Under the pieces are notes generated by a model, which ran no database searches, had not been told where the DNA came from, and saw nothing but the letters and a program-made list of their open reading frames with translations. A program made the translations under genes and the position numbers. This document shows positions 1-8,682 of a stretch of DNA of 64,000 bases, in pieces. The stretch's first letter is position 1, and each line of letters begins with the position of its first letter. The DNA comes from Mesorhizobium sp. J428 (GTDB lineage: Bacteria; Pseudomonadota; Alphaproteobacteria; Rhizobiales; Rhizobiaceae). The stretch covers positions 2,022,001-2,086,000 of the forward strand of contig NZ_JAJOMX010000001.1 of assembly GCF_024699925.1 (NCBI RefSeq), read 5' to 3'.

Positions 1-292
1 TCGCTCGACGTGTTCGGCATCCATGGCATCGGCGGCATCGTCGGCGCTATCGGGTACCGGCATCTTCGCCTCCTCCTCGCTCGGCGGCATCGGCTATGCC
101 GAGGGCGTCGGCATGGGCGCTCAGGTCTACTCGCAGATCATTGCGGTCCTGATCACCATCGTCTGGTGCGGCATCGGCTCGGCGATCCTCTACAAGATCG
201 TCGACCTGATCGTCGGCCTGCGTCCGACCGTCGAGGCAGAGCAGCAGGGCCTCGACCTCACCTCGCACGGCGAAGTGGCCTACCACTCCTAA
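1..292 (+). CDS. amtB: Ammonium transporter, C-terminal part (cut by window start, apparent frameshift)
   Basis: Encodes the last ~95 residues of an Amt/MEP ammonium channel of the inner membrane. The first bases read, in frame 1, the family motif DVFGIHGIGGIVGA. The protein then continues in frame 2 as TGIFAS, followed by a last membrane helix (QIIAVLITIVWCGIGSAILY) and a short cytoplasmic tail ending HGEVAYHS. The two parts join without a gap if one G is removed from the GGG at 52-54, so the copy shown carries a +1 shift. Family assignment is firm; which Amt paralogue it is cannot be told. In rhizobia amtB usually follows glnK and lies next to ftsK, as here. A terminator follows. Confidence 0.85.
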   Translation, partial: RSTCSASMASAASSALSGTGIFASSSLGGIGYAEGVGMGAQVYSQIIAVLITIVWCGIGSAILYKIVDLIVGLRPTVEAEQQGLDLTSHGEVAYHS

Positions 293-364
293 GACGAGAC
301 ATCCCGGCGCGGCATCGCCCGCGTCGGCGTCCTCCCGGACGATGGCCTCGGCCATCGCACCTCA

Positions 365-388
365 AGCCCGGCTCCGGCCGGGCTTTTT
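365..388 (+). terminator. Rho-independent terminator after amtB
   Basis: An 8-bp perfect stem (AGCCCGGC / GCCGGGCT) with a TCCG loop is followed by TTTTT. It lies about 70 bases after the amtB stop and separates amtB from ftsK. Confidence 0.8.
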
Positions 389-408
389 CTTGGACGCCGG
401 GCGCATGG

Positions 409-424
409 TTAATGCAGCCTTAAC
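409..424 (+). promoter_or_regulatory. Candidate CtrA box upstream of ftsK
   Basis: The sequence TTAA-N7-TTAACC matches the full CtrA recognition motif of alphaproteobacteria (TTAA-N7-TTAA). It lies 79 bases before the ftsK start, in otherwise GC-rich DNA. CtrA controls division genes in Caulobacter and rhizobia, so cell-cycle control of ftsK is a reasonable inference. No experiment is implied. Confidence 0.55.
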
Positions 425-502
425 CTTCCCCCCGATACCTTCGGCGACACTGCGTGCCATGCGATTCCGGCGCGCTTCCGCACGATCGACACGGGGTTCT
501 CC

Positions 503-3094
503 ATGCGCTCCAGCAGCCCGACCAGTTCCGCCCTGATGGACAGTGGCGCAGGCCTAGCGGCTTTCGCACGCCGGCAGGTGGAGCGACTGGGAGGCTTCGC
601 CCTCATCCTCCTGTCCGCTGCGGGCGTCGGCGCGCTGGCGACCTGGAATGTGCAGGACCCCTCCTTCAGCCACGCCACCGACAATCCGGTCACCAATGCA
701 CTCGGCTATCCGGGCGCGGTCTATTCCGACATCGCCATGCAGTTCTTCGGCCTCGGCGCGCTGATCACGCTCCTGCCGCTGCTCGCCTGGGGCATCCTCT
801 TCCTGTCCGCCCGCGGGATCGACCGCTTGCCGAAGCGCGCGGTGGCCTGGCTCGGCGCGTCGATCCTGACGGCGGGCATCACAGGCTGCATCGAGCCTCC
901 GGCGAGCTGGCCGCTCCCCTCCGGCCTCGGCGGCGTGTTCGGCGACGTGGTGCTCAAGCTGCCCTCGCTGGCGCTCGGCGGCTATCCGAACGGCATCGCG
1001 GCGATGCTGATCGCCATCGTGCTCGCCGGCCCCGCGCTCTGGCTGCTCGCCTTCGCCGCCGGCATCACAGGCAGGCAGGCGATCGCGCATGACCGTCCCG
1101 CCTCGGCGCGCAAGGCGGCCGAGGAAGACGATGAGATCTACGCCGAGGATGATGACGATGAGCAGAGCGGCGGCATGCTGGCGCTTGGTGCCATCGCACA
1201 CTGGTGGCTCTCGGGTCGCGCATGGGTCCGCCGCCACTTCGGCCGCGCGCTGGAAGCGCGCCGGGCCGAGCCGGCCGCGACTGCGCGCCGCGAGGCGATG
1301 CCCGCCCGCTCCTCGCAGCGCATCGAGCCCGGCTTCGACACGCAGCCGGCCATGTCCGCGGATTTCGAGGCGGAGGAGGACTTCGCCGACCACTATGACG
1401 AGGCGGAGTTCGCCGAGCCGGAGGCGGCCGCCGCCCCCGTTGCGCGCCAGGCGCCGGCCGCCCGGCCGGGCGCGGTGCGCGTCGACGCGCCTGCGGCCCG
1501 TCCCGTCCAGGGCGCCCGCGCAAAACGCGAGGCGCAGCCTTCCATGTTGTCCAGCGACGGCTACGAGATGCCGCCGATCCATTTCCTTGCCGAGCCGAAG
1601 AACATCACCAAGGACCCCGCGCTGTCCAAGGACGCGCTGGAGCAGAACGCCCGCCTCCTCGAAGGCGTGCTGGAGGATTTCGGCGTCAAGGGCGAGATCA
1701 TCCATGTCCGCCCCGGCCCCGTCGTCACCCTCTACGAGCTGGAGCCCGCGCCCGGCATCAAGTCGAGCCGCGTCATCGGCCTTGCCGACGACATTGCCCG
1801 CTCGATGAGCGCGATCGCCTGTCGCGTCGCCGTGGTGCCCGGCCGCAACGCCATCGGCATCGAGCTGCCCAACGCCAAGCGCGAGACCGTCTACCTGCGC
1901 GAGATTCTCGCCAGCCGCGACTTCGAGCAGTCGAAGCACAAGTTGGCCCTGGCGCTCGGCAAGACGATCAACGGCGAGGCCGTCACCGTCGACATCGCCA
2001 AGATGCCGCACGTGCTCGTCGCCGGCACCACCGGCTCGGGCAAGTCGGTCGCCATCAACACCATGATCCTGTCGCTGGTCTACCGCATGACGCCGGACCA
2101 GTGCCGCCTGATCATGATCGACCCCAAGATGGTAGAACTGTCGGTCTATGACGGCATCCCGCACCTGCTGACGCCGGTCGTCACCGAGCCGAAGAAGGCC
2201 GTCGTGGCGCTGAAGTGGACCGTCCGCGAGATGGAGGACCGCTATCGCAAGATGGCGAAGCTCGGCGTCCGCAACCAGGAAGGCTTCAACCTTCGCGTCG
2301 CCGAGGCCCAGGCCAAGGGCGAGATGCTCAAGCGCACGGTGCAGACCGGCTTCGACCGCCAGACCGGCGAGGCGATCTACGAGACGGAGGAGCTCGATCT
2401 CGAGCCGATGCCGTTCATCGTCGTCATCATCGACGAGGTGGCCGACCTGATGATGGTCGCCGGCAAGGACATCGAAGGCGCGGTGCAGCGTCTCGGCCAG
2501 ATGGCGCGCGCCGCCGGCATCCACGTCATCATGGCGACGCAGCGACCGTCGGTCGACGTCATCACCGGCACGATCAAGGCGAACTTCCCCACCCGCATGT
2601 CCTTCCAGGTCACGTCCAAGATCGACAGCCGCACCATCCTGGGCGAGCAGGGCGCCGAACAGCTGCTCGGCATGGGCGATATGCTCTACATGGCCGGCGG
2701 CGGCCGCATCCAGCGCGTCCACGGCCCCTTCGTCTCCGACGGCGAGGTGGAGAAGGTCGTCAGCCATCTCAAGCTGCAGGGCGTGCCGCAATATCTCGAC
2801 GCCATCACCGAGGACGACGGCGACGAGGACGAGGACGGCGGCGGCCGGAACGGATCGGGGGGCGGCGGCGTTTCGGGCGTGTTCGAGGAGTCCGAGGATC
2901 CCTACGACCAGGCCGTGGCCGTGGTGCTCCAGGACGGCAAGGCGTCGACCAGCTACATCCAGCGCCGGCTCGGCATCGGCTACAACCGCGCCGCCTCGAT
3001 CATCGAGAAGATGGAGAAGGAGGGCATCGTCGGTCCGGCCAACCATGCGGGCAAGCGCGAGATTCTCGTGCCGACCGAACAGGACAAGATGTGA
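503..3094 (+). CDS. ftsK: DNA translocase FtsK
   Basis: Septum-anchored hexameric ATPase that pumps chromosome DNA during division and activates dif recombination by XerCD. The 863-residue protein begins with about four membrane segments (roughly 29-50, 78-100, 113-130, 166-190). A low-complexity acidic and Ala/Pro linker (about 200-345) follows, then the RecA-like motor with Walker A GTTGSGKS near 508 and Walker [13 protein letters not shown] near 644. The DNA-reading winged-helix gamma domain occupies about 797-863 ([10 protein letters not shown]...[11 protein letters not shown]). Length and domain order are normal for rhizobial FtsK. ATG at 503 is the first start giving the membrane domain; a CtrA-type box lies upstream. 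A XerC-type partner is encoded at 27.6 kb. Confidence 0.95.
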   Translation: MRSSSPTSSALMDSGAGLAAFARRQVERLGGFALILLSAAGVGALATWNVQDPSFSHATDNPVTNALGYPGAVYSDIAMQFFGLGALITLLPLLAWGILFLSARGIDRLPKRAVAWLGASILTAGITGCIEPPASWPLPSGLGGVFGDVVLKLPSLALGGYPNGIAAMLIAIVLAGPALWLLAFAAGITGRQAIAHDRPASARKAAEEDDEIYAEDDDDEQSGGMLALGAIAHWWLSGRAWVRRHFGRALEARRAEPAATARREAMPARSSQRIEPGFDTQPAMSADFEAEEDFADHYDEAEFAEPEAAAAPVARQAPAARPGAVRVDAPAARPVQGARAKREAQPSMLSSDGYEMPPIHFLAEPKNITKDPALSKDALEQNARLLEGVLEDFGVKGEIIHVRPGPVVTLYELEPAPGIKSSRVIGLADDIARSMSAIACRVAVVPGRNAIGIELPNAKRETVYLREILASRDFEQSKHKLALALGKTINGEAVTVDIAKMPHVLVAGTTGSGKSVAINTMILSLVYRMTPDQCRLIMIDPKMVELSVYDGIPHLLTPVVTEPKKAVVALKWTVREMEDRYRKMAKLGVRNQEGFNLRVAEAQAKGEMLKRTVQTGFDRQTGEAIYETEELDLEPMPFIVVIIDEVADLMMVAGKDIEGAVQRLGQMARAAGIHVIMATQRPSVDVITGTIKANFPTRMSFQVTSKIDSRTILGEQGAEQLLGMGDMLYMAGGGRIQRVHGPFVSDGEVEKVVSHLKLQGVPQYLDAITEDDGDEDEDGGGRNGSGGGGVSGVFEESEDPYDQAVAVVLQDGKASTSYIQRRLGIGYNRAASIIEKMEKEGIVGPANHAGKREILVPTEQDKM

Positions 3095-3193
3095 TCGCGG
3101 CGTGAACGGCCGTTTGCAGGCTGCCGCAGTCGCGCCCAACTAAAGCCCAACTGGAATCCTAACCGCACTGACGAACGACAGGAGACGGAAGAG

Positions 3194-3895
3194 ATGAACA
3201 CCGCACCCAATCAGGCCCTCGCTCTCGCGCAGCGCGCGGCAAGGCAGATGGTCCGCCTCGGTGCTGTCCTCTCGATCGCCGGCCTCGTGGCAGGCCTGGC
3301 GGGGACCGTGCACGCACCGATGGCGCCCGTCGCCACGGCGCACGCCGCCTCCGAGGCCGCCCAGAAGATCGCCGACCATTTCTCGGGCATCAAGACCATG
3401 TCCGGCGAGTTCGTCCAGTTCGGCCCGCGCGGCGAGAAGACCGGCGGCAAGTTCTTCATCCAGCGCCCGGGCAAGATCCGCTTCAACTATGAGGCGCCAT
3501 CCGCCTACCGCGTCGTCGCCGACGGCAAGTCGGTCGTGATCAGCAACGCCAAGCTCAAGACCGCCGACCTCTACCCGCTGTCCAAGACCCCGCTGAAGCT
3601 GCTGCTCGACGAGCGGATCGACCTCACCGGCAGCCGCGTCCAGAAGGTCACCGAGGACCCGGACCTCACCACCATCGTGCTCGCCGACAAGTCGGTCTTC
3701 GGCAATTCCCGCATCACCATGATGTTCGACCCGAAGAGCAGCGAATTGCGCCAGTGGACCATCACGGACGCTCAAGGGAAAGACACGACGGTGATGATCT
3801 TCAACGTGCAGTCCGGCATGAAGCTCGATCCGAAGTTCTTCGAGATCGACTACCGCGACGTATCGGACAAGAACCAGGCGATGGGCCAGCGCTGA
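3194..3895 (+). CDS. lolA: Outer-membrane lipoprotein carrier LolA
   Basis: Periplasmic chaperone that carries lipoproteins from LolCDE to the outer membrane. The 233-residue protein has a long hydrophobic export region (about 20-52, ending near ATAHAAS). It is followed by the LolA beta-barrel core: GEFVQFGPRGEKTGGKFFIQRPGK contains the typical F-x-Q...G-x-F-x-x-x-RPGK-x-R-F-x-Y pattern. An SD-like ggagacggaag precedes the ATG. It follows ftsK by 99 bases, the usual rhizobial order. The mature part is of normal length; the signal region is somewhat longer than in enterobacteria. Confidence 0.9.
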   Translation: MNTAPNQALALAQRAARQMVRLGAVLSIAGLVAGLAGTVHAPMAPVATAHAASEAAQKIADHFSGIKTMSGEFVQFGPRGEKTGGKFFIQRPGKIRFNYEAPSAYRVVADGKSVVISNAKLKTADLYPLSKTPLKLLLDERIDLTGSRVQKVTEDPDLTTIVLADKSVFGNSRITMMFDPKSSELRQWTITDAQGKDTTVMIFNVQSGMKLDPKFFEIDYRDVSDKNQAMGQR

Positions 3896-3985
3896 CGCCC
3901 GCGCCTTTCCGTTGGACAGGCACATCCTTTTCTTGTCTTGAGCCGTTCCGGCTGGCAGGTTCCGCGCGATTTGCCGGAACCCGCC

Positions 3986-4789
3986 ATGACGTTTTCGCTC
4001 GCCACCTGGAACATCAACTCCGTCCGCCTGCGCCTGCCGCTGGTGACGGAGTTCCTGCGCCGCTACGCGCCGGACATCCTGTGCCTGCAGGAGATCAAGT
4101 GTCCGGACGAGTTCTTCCCCTACCAGGCCTTCCATGACGCCGGATATCCGCATGTCGCGATCAGCGGGCAGAAGGGCTATCACGGCGTCGCCACCATCTC
4201 TCGCCTGCCGATCGAACTGGTCGAGCGCCGCGATTTCTGCGCCAAGGGCGATTGCCGACATCTCTCGACGATCTTCCAGGCCGGCGGCCTGAACGTCCTG
4301 TTGCACAATTTCTATGTGCCGGCCGGCGGCGACGAGCCCGATCCGGAGATCAACCCGAAATTCCGACACAAGCTCGACTTCATCGAGGAGATGCGGCTGG
4401 TCACCGCTGAGCAGGGCGAGACCTCGGCCTCGATCCTCGTCGGCGACCTCAACATCGCGCCGCTCGAGGCCGACGTCTGGTCGCACAAGCAGCTGCTCAA
4501 GATCGTCAGCCATACGCCCGTCGAGACCGCCGGCCTGGAATCGATGCGCACCGGCGGCGGCTGGGTCGACCTGATGCGCCAGGCCATCCCCGAGCCGGAG
4601 AAAATCTACACCTGGTGGAGCTACCGCGCCGCCGACTGGGAAGCCTCCGACCGCGGCCGCCGGCTCGACCATATCTGGTCCTCCGCCAACCTCTCGCCGA
4701 AGCTCAAGGGTATCGAGGTCCTGCGCCACGCCCGCGGCTGGGACCGCCCCTCCGACCACGTGCCGGTGATCGCAACCTTCGAGCTGTGA
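3986..4789 (+). CDS. xthA: Exodeoxyribonuclease III
   Basis: AP endonuclease and 3'-5' exonuclease of base-excision repair. The 267-residue protein starts MTFSLATWNINSVR and shows the EEP-fold motifs in order: metal-binding LQEIKC (Glu ~34), GDLNIAP (~150) and the catalytic SDHVPV near the C-terminus. The reading frame is open upstream to a TTG at 3938, but the ATG at 3986 gives the conserved family N-terminus, so I use that. It converges on the phosphoribosyltransferase gene, with 12 bases between stops. Confidence 0.93.
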   Translation: MTFSLATWNINSVRLRLPLVTEFLRRYAPDILCLQEIKCPDEFFPYQAFHDAGYPHVAISGQKGYHGVATISRLPIELVERRDFCAKGDCRHLSTIFQAGGLNVLLHNFYVPAGGDEPDPEINPKFRHKLDFIEEMRLVTAEQGETSASILVGDLNIAPLEADVWSHKQLLKIVSHTPVETAGLESMRTGGGWVDLMRQAIPEPEKIYTWWSYRAADWEASDRGRRLDHIWSSANLSPKLKGIEVLRHARGWDRPSDHVPVIATFEL

Positions 4790-4801
4790 GGCCGCCGCGG
4801 C

Positions 4802-5434
4802 TCAGAGGAAAGTCTGCGGGATCGGCATCCAGGTCCCATCCGTCTGCGTGAATTGCGGGATATGCGCGAGGCTGCGGATAAGGTCCGCATCCTCGCCGAG
4901 CGTCTCCTGCCAGTCGCGCGCCTCGGTCAGGATCACACCTATCCCGACCACGTTGCCTCCAGCTGCCCGCACAAGGTCGATAGACCCCTTGAGGCTCGAT
5001 CCCGAAGCGACGACGTCATCCACCACGACCACGCGCCTGCCCGCGAGCAGCGGCACCGAACGGCGGTCGAGCAGCAGCCGCTGCTCGCCCTTCGACGTGA
5101 TCGAGGCGATCGTCTGGCTCAGCGCATCGGCAAGGTGCAGCTTCGGTGATTTCTGCAGGATGACATAGTCATCCAGCCCGAGCGCGCGGGTGACTTCGAT
5201 CGCGACAGGGATCCCGAGCGTCGCGGCACCGACGACGATCTCCGGTTCGAGCGGCGCGAGCTTCTCGGCAAGCCTCGCCCCCACATGGGCGCCGAAGCGC
5301 ACGCCGAGGTCGATCACCATCATCAGCGAGATGGCGAAGTCCGGCTTGATCGCGACGATCGGCAGGTCGACCGTCAGGCCGGCGACGTCGACGCTCCAGC
5401 TCTGGTCGGTCACGGGGGAGAGTGCGTTGGTCAT
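4802..5434 (-). CDS. Phosphoribosyltransferase (purine type) of the ECF operon
   Basis: A 210-residue type I phosphoribosyltransferase. The PRPP-binding loop is clear (VVVVDDVVASGSSLKG, about 130-145), and a hydrophobic hood region precedes it. The family joins a nucleobase to PRPP to make a nucleotide in the cytoplasm. Adenine, xanthine/guanine and related enzymes share this fold, so the base is not fixed. It is the last gene of the leftward ecfS-ecfA-ecfT operon, starting 2 bases after the ecfT stop, which implies it traps the imported substrate as a nucleotide. The open frame runs upstream into ecfT, but MTNALS at 5434 is the sensible start. Confidence 0.85.
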   Translation of the reverse strand: MTNALSPVTDQSWSVDVAGLTVDLPIVAIKPDFAISLMMVIDLGVRFGAHVGARLAEKLAPLEPEIVVGAATLGIPVAIEVTRALGLDDYVILQKSPKLHLADALSQTIASITSKGEQRLLLDRRSVPLLAGRRVVVVDDVVASGSSLKGSIDLVRAAGGNVVGIGVILTEARDWQETLGEDADLIRSLAHIPQFTQTDGTWMPIPQTFL

Positions 5435-5436
5435 AT

Positions 5437-6102
5437 TTATCCGGTCCTGGGAAGACGATGGTCGACGAGAAGTCCGACCTCGCGCCACGTGGTGCGCTTC
5501 CGCGACAGGTCGAAGCCGTAGATCGACAGCGACAGCGAGATAGCATGCGCGAGCCGCACAGCCTCGATGAGCAGCGGAACGCCGCGTGCCAGCGCGAAGC
5601 GCAGCCGCAGGACGAAGGAGACGTCGTCTATCTCCATACCCCTGGCGCGCTGCGCGTTGGCGATGCGCTCGAAATCGTTGCGCAGCATCGGGATGATGCC
5701 GAAGGTCAGCGACAGGACCAGCGTCGCGATTGGCGGGAGGCGGGCCGCGCTCGACGCCGCGAGGATCGACCCTGGCGTGCTGGTCTCCATCACGAAGAAG
5801 AATACCGCCGTCGTGGTCACCAGCCGCGCCGCCATCGACAGCGACATTCCCAGCGCATCCGCAAGGCTTTCGCCCTGGATCGTCAGGTTGACGATCCAGC
5901 TCGCCATCACCAGCAGCACCAGCAGCGACGCGCCCTTCAGGTAGGCCCGTAGGCCGGGAACGCGAAACACTGCGAGCAGCGCGATCGTGACCAGGGCCAG
6001 CGGCAGCGAGCTGCGCCAGTCGGGCAGCAACCAGGCCACGGCCATGATCGCGAAGGCGGCCGCCAGCTTGACGAAGAAATTGACGTCGTGGACGCGGCTC
6101 AT
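5437..6102 (-). CDS. ecfT: ECF transporter transmembrane component EcfT
   Basis: Membrane scaffold that links the substrate-binding S protein to the ATPases. The 221-residue protein has about five hydrophobic segments, from FFVKLAAAFAIMAVAWLLP near the start, and the cytoplasmic coupling motif AQRARG near 140 that is typical of EcfT. The ATG at 6102 overlaps the ecfA stop (ATGA), so translation is probably coupled. I prefer it to the ATG 39 bases upstream, which would overlap ecfA further. The stop lies 2 bases before the phosphoribosyltransferase start. Confidence 0.9.
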   Translation of the reverse strand: MSRVHDVNFFVKLAAAFAIMAVAWLLPDWRSSLPLALVTIALLAVFRVPGLRAYLKGASLLVLLVMASWIVNLTIQGESLADALGMSLSMAARLVTTTAVFFFVMETSTPGSILAASSAARLPPIATLVLSLTFGIIPMLRNDFERIANAQRARGMEIDDVSFVLRLRFALARGVPLLIEAVRLAHAISLSLSIYGFDLSRKRTTWREVGLLVDHRLPRTG

Positions 6103-7613
6103 GCGGCCATCCCGTTCGGCAGGAACGCCGGCGCCGGCCAACCCAGCTCACGGAAGGCGGCGCACCGCCACGCCTGCGCGCTCGTGCCGTCGAACACGAT
6201 CCGCCCGTCCTCGAGCAGCAGCGTGCGCGTCGACACCTCGTCGATGAGGTCGAGGTCGTGCGAGATCAGCATCACGGCGCGCCCCGCCTCCGTCATCGAG
6301 CGGATGAACAGGTCGAGCATGGCGCGTCCGGCGATGTCGCGCGCCAGAAGCGGCTCGTCGAGGATCGCAACCACCGCACCAGTGGCGTCCGCGCAGGCAA
6401 GGCCGAGCAGCGCCTGCTGGCGCGCCGACAGCGCGAAAGGATTGGCCTCGCCCAGGGCGCCGAGCCCGTAGCGGTCGAGCGCGGTCTGCGCCGCAGTGCG
6501 GGCCGCATCGTCGCCCGGCCGGCCGGCGGTGATGGCGAAGAGCACCTCCTCGGTCACCGTCATGTTGAACAGGATGCGGCGCATGTTCTGCGGCAGGTAG
6601 GCGACCCGGCGGGCGCGGCGCGCCACGGTCCAGCCGCTCGCGTCGACGCCCTCGATCGCGACGCGTCCGCGCGCGATCGGAGCAAGCCCGAGAATGGTCT
6701 GGAACAACGTGGTCTTGCCGGCCCCGTTGCGGCCGATCAGGCCGACCACCTCGCCGGCGCGGATCGACAGGCCGGCCCCGTCCAGCACCGGCTGGCCGTC
6801 GGCGCGGCGCAGCGCGGTCGTGACGTCGCGGACTTCGAGAAGCTCGCCCCCGGGGGCGGGCGCCGGCAGCGGCGACCGCCGTCGCCGCGGCGGCAGCACT
6901 CCGGCCTGTCGCCACGGCTCTTCGTCGCCGACCACATCGCGGAAGCCGAGCCGCCCGGACACCCTGCCGTCCGCAAGGAACCGGACCGACGTCGCCATCG
7001 CTTCAAATGCGCCCGGGTCCTGCTCCGAGACCAGTAACGCCGCGTCTCCCTTGACCGTCTCCGCCAGCGTCTCCGTCAGCCTGCGCCGCGCCGCCGGATC
7101 GAGCCCGGTCGTCGGCTCGTCAAGCACCAGCAGGCGCGGCGACAGCACCATCGCCGCCGCGATGGCGACCATCCGCCGCTCGCCGCCCGACAGGGTGAGC
7201 ACGCGCCGTCCCCGCAGCGCATCGAGATGGAAGCGCGTCAGCAGCGCGTCGACGCGGGCGCGTATCTCGCCGCGCGCCACTCCGCGGTTCTCCAGCGGGA
7301 AGGCGATCAGGTCCTCGACGCCGAGGTCCCACAGCTGCTCCTCCACGCTCTGCATCACCAGGCCGATCCGCGCAAACAGATCGTCCTTGGCCATGCGCGC
7401 GACCGGCTGCCCCTCGATCGTCACCTCACCCGCGAACTGGGCAGGGGTGACGAGGCGTGGGATGATGCCGGACGCGACGGCGAGCAGCGTCGACTTGGCC
7501 GACCCCGCCGCGCCGCAGACCAGCAACCGCTCGCCTGCCGCCAGCTCCAGCGCAGCACCTGTCAGGACAGGGGCCGCGCCGAAGCCGACGGTGACATCGC
7601 TTAGGGTAAGCAC
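6099..7613 (-). CDS. ecfA: ECF transporter ATP-binding protein, fused EcfA-EcfA'
   Basis: A 504-residue protein with two ABC ATPase domains that energise the importer. Domain 1 (about 1-235) has an unusual P-loop, GAAGSAKS, in which Ala replaces the Gly before Lys, with signature LSGGERRM and Walker B LLVLDEPTTGLD. Domain 2 (about 265-500) has a normal P-loop, GRNGAGKTT, but a degraded signature, LSARQQ, and Walker B VVAILDEPLLARD. A linker rich in Arg and Pro joins them. No ATG fits: the first plausible start is a GTG at 7613, 8 bases after the ecfS stop. The frame is open to 8375, but that stretch is the ecfS gene read in the wrong phase. Confidence 0.88.
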   Translation of the reverse strand: MLTLSDVTVGFGAAPVLTGAALELAAGERLLVCGAAGSAKSTLLAVASGIIPRLVTPAQFAGEVTIEGQPVARMAKDDLFARIGLVMQSVEEQLWDLGVEDLIAFPLENRGVARGEIRARVDALLTRFHLDALRGRRVLTLSGGERRMVAIAAAMVLSPRLLVLDEPTTGLDPAARRRLTETLAETVKGDAALLVSEQDPGAFEAMATSVRFLADGRVSGRLGFRDVVGDEEPWRQAGVLPPRRRRSPLPAPAPGGELLEVRDVTTALRRADGQPVLDGAGLSIRAGEVVGLIGRNGAGKTTLFQTILGLAPIARGRVAIEGVDASGWTVARRARRVAYLPQNMRRILFNMTVTEEVLFAITAGRPGDDAARTAAQTALDRYGLGALGEANPFALSARQQALLGLACADATGAVVAILDEPLLARDIAGRAMLDLFIRSMTEAGRAVMLISHDLDLIDEVSTRTLLLEDGRIVFDGTSAQAWRCAAFRELGWPAPAFLPNGMAA

Positions 7614-7621
7614 GGCCTGCT

Positions 7622-8194
7622 TCAGAAGCGCTTGAAGCCCCCGGGCAGGGCGCTCTTTAGCATCTTGTAGGCCGGGATGACGAGCAGCGGCGTGCCGATC
7701 AGCATCGGGACGATGTCGGACAGGCCGAGATAGCCCATCGCCCACCAGAACGGGAAGATGCCGAGATAGGCCAGGCTCGCCGAGACCGCCGCCACCATGA
7801 CCAGCCCGACGATCAGGCAGACTGCAGCAATTTTGATCAGCACGGTGCGGTCGAAGGTCTGCTTCGCCGGGTCGAAAAGCAGGCCCGGAACGAGGCCGGT
7901 CAGGCCGACCATGATGCCGTCGACGATGAGCGAATGGGCCGGAATGAACGTGCCGGCCAGCAGCGACCAGACGATCGTGCCGAGATAGCCACAGATGAAA
8001 CCGCTCTTCCAGCCGAGCAGGATGCCCACCAGCGGCGGCAGAAACGCGAAAATGCGCCACTGGATCACGCCCGGCACGAGCTGGATCGGATTGGCATAGG
8101 CCCACAGAACGCCCGTCGCCGCCGCGGCGACGATGGACAGGACGATCGGAAATAGCGTGTTGCCCTCGACGGGCGCAGCAGTGGTGGTTGACAT
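7622..8194 (-). CDS. ECF transporter substrate-binding S component
   Basis: A 190-residue integral membrane protein with about six helices (for example FPIVLSIVAAAATGVLWAY and IAAVCLIVGLVMVAAVSASL), the size and layout of ECF S components, which bind the substrate. I chose the ATG at 8194 because a good Shine-Dalgarno, AAGGGG, lies 6-8 bases before it; an ATG at 8242 would fall inside the promoter. It is first in the operon ecfS-ecfA-ecfT-phosphoribosyltransferase. The substrate cannot be read from the sequence; the partner enzyme suggests a nucleobase or nucleoside. Confidence 0.82.
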   Translation of the reverse strand: MSTTTAAPVEGNTLFPIVLSIVAAAATGVLWAYANPIQLVPGVIQWRIFAFLPPLVGILLGWKSGFICGYLGTIVWSLLAGTFIPAHSLIVDGIMVGLTGLVPGLLFDPAKQTFDRTVLIKIAAVCLIVGLVMVAAVSASLAYLGIFPFWWAMGYLGLSDIVPMLIGTPLLVIPAYKMLKSALPGGFKRF

Positions 8195-8230
8195 GACGTG
8201 CCCCTTGATCCTTTCCCCCCAGAAAAACGA

Positions 8231-8246
8231 TGCAAGCGCCATGCCA
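8231..8246 (-). promoter_or_regulatory. Sigma-54 (RpoN) -24/-12 promoter of the ecf operon
   Basis: On the minus strand the bases read TGGCATG-GCGC-TTGCA. This fits the RpoN consensus TGGCACG-N4-TTGCA, with GG and GC exactly 10 bases apart. The predicted start site is near 8220, giving a ~25-base leader that contains the ecfS Shine-Dalgarno. The operon would then need an activator ATPase such as NtrC. I did not find a convincing enhancer site upstream. Confidence 0.7.
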
Positions 8247-8325
8247 TTCGGCGCCGTTGCCAGGCCCGACGGACGGGCAGGGGAGCAATATCATGGCGGC
8301 GGCCAACTCGACCCTCGCGTCCCTT

Positions 8326-8572
8326 CCTTCTCCCTGTTCATGGGGAGAAGGTGCCCGAAGACGGATGAGGGGCATAGCGTCGGCTTCGAGGTTCCACGCT
8401 GCCCCTCACTGTCCTGCCGGACATATGGAATTACCCCCACCCCTAGCCCCTCCCCACAAGGGGGAGGGGATACGGTGACGATCCCGTCAATGCCTGGAAA
8501 GCAGTCAATGCCAAATGCGGTGGCCCGACATCATCTCCCTCCCCCTTGTGGGGAGGAGTTAGGGGGTGGGGG
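8326..8572. repeat. Cluster of GC-rich palindromic intergenic repeats
   Basis: The gene-free stretch 8250-8680 holds three hairpins. One is CCTTCTCCC / GGGAGAAGG at 8326-8351. Two near-identical elements of ~40 bases (8431-8472 and 8533-8572) lie in opposite orientation, each with a CCCCTCCCC / GGGGAGGGG stem around an ACAA or TTGT loop. Such RIME/REP-like sequences are common between genes in rhizobia. The open frames through this stretch look like noise. Confidence 0.7.
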
Positions 8573-8682
8573 TATCAAACCAGCCGCGCAAAATCGTCGA
8601 CCGCGGTGCAATTTTTCGCGGAAGCAAGCAGGATCGGTCTGAGGCATGTACTTTTCCTGCATGAGGGCAGGACGAGTGCTTC

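Noticed and set aside
554..3139. 861-residue open frame antisense to ftsK
   Set aside because: It mirrors ftsK codon by codon in high-GC DNA, is rich in His/Arg/Asp/Gly with no domain, and has no start signal. The same holds for long antisense frames over xthA-lolA (3140-4759), lpd (30550-32745), odhA (37018-38577) and zapE (42080-43948).
8195..8300. Riboswitch in the ecfS leader
   Set aside because: The predicted leader from the sigma-54 start is only ~25 bases, too short. I could not match the upstream sequence to a known purine, xanthine or thiamin aptamer.
8133..8642. Plus-strand 169-residue open frame over the ecfS promoter region
   Set aside because: It covers palindromic repeats and the antisense of ecfS, with no family likeness or ribosome-binding site.
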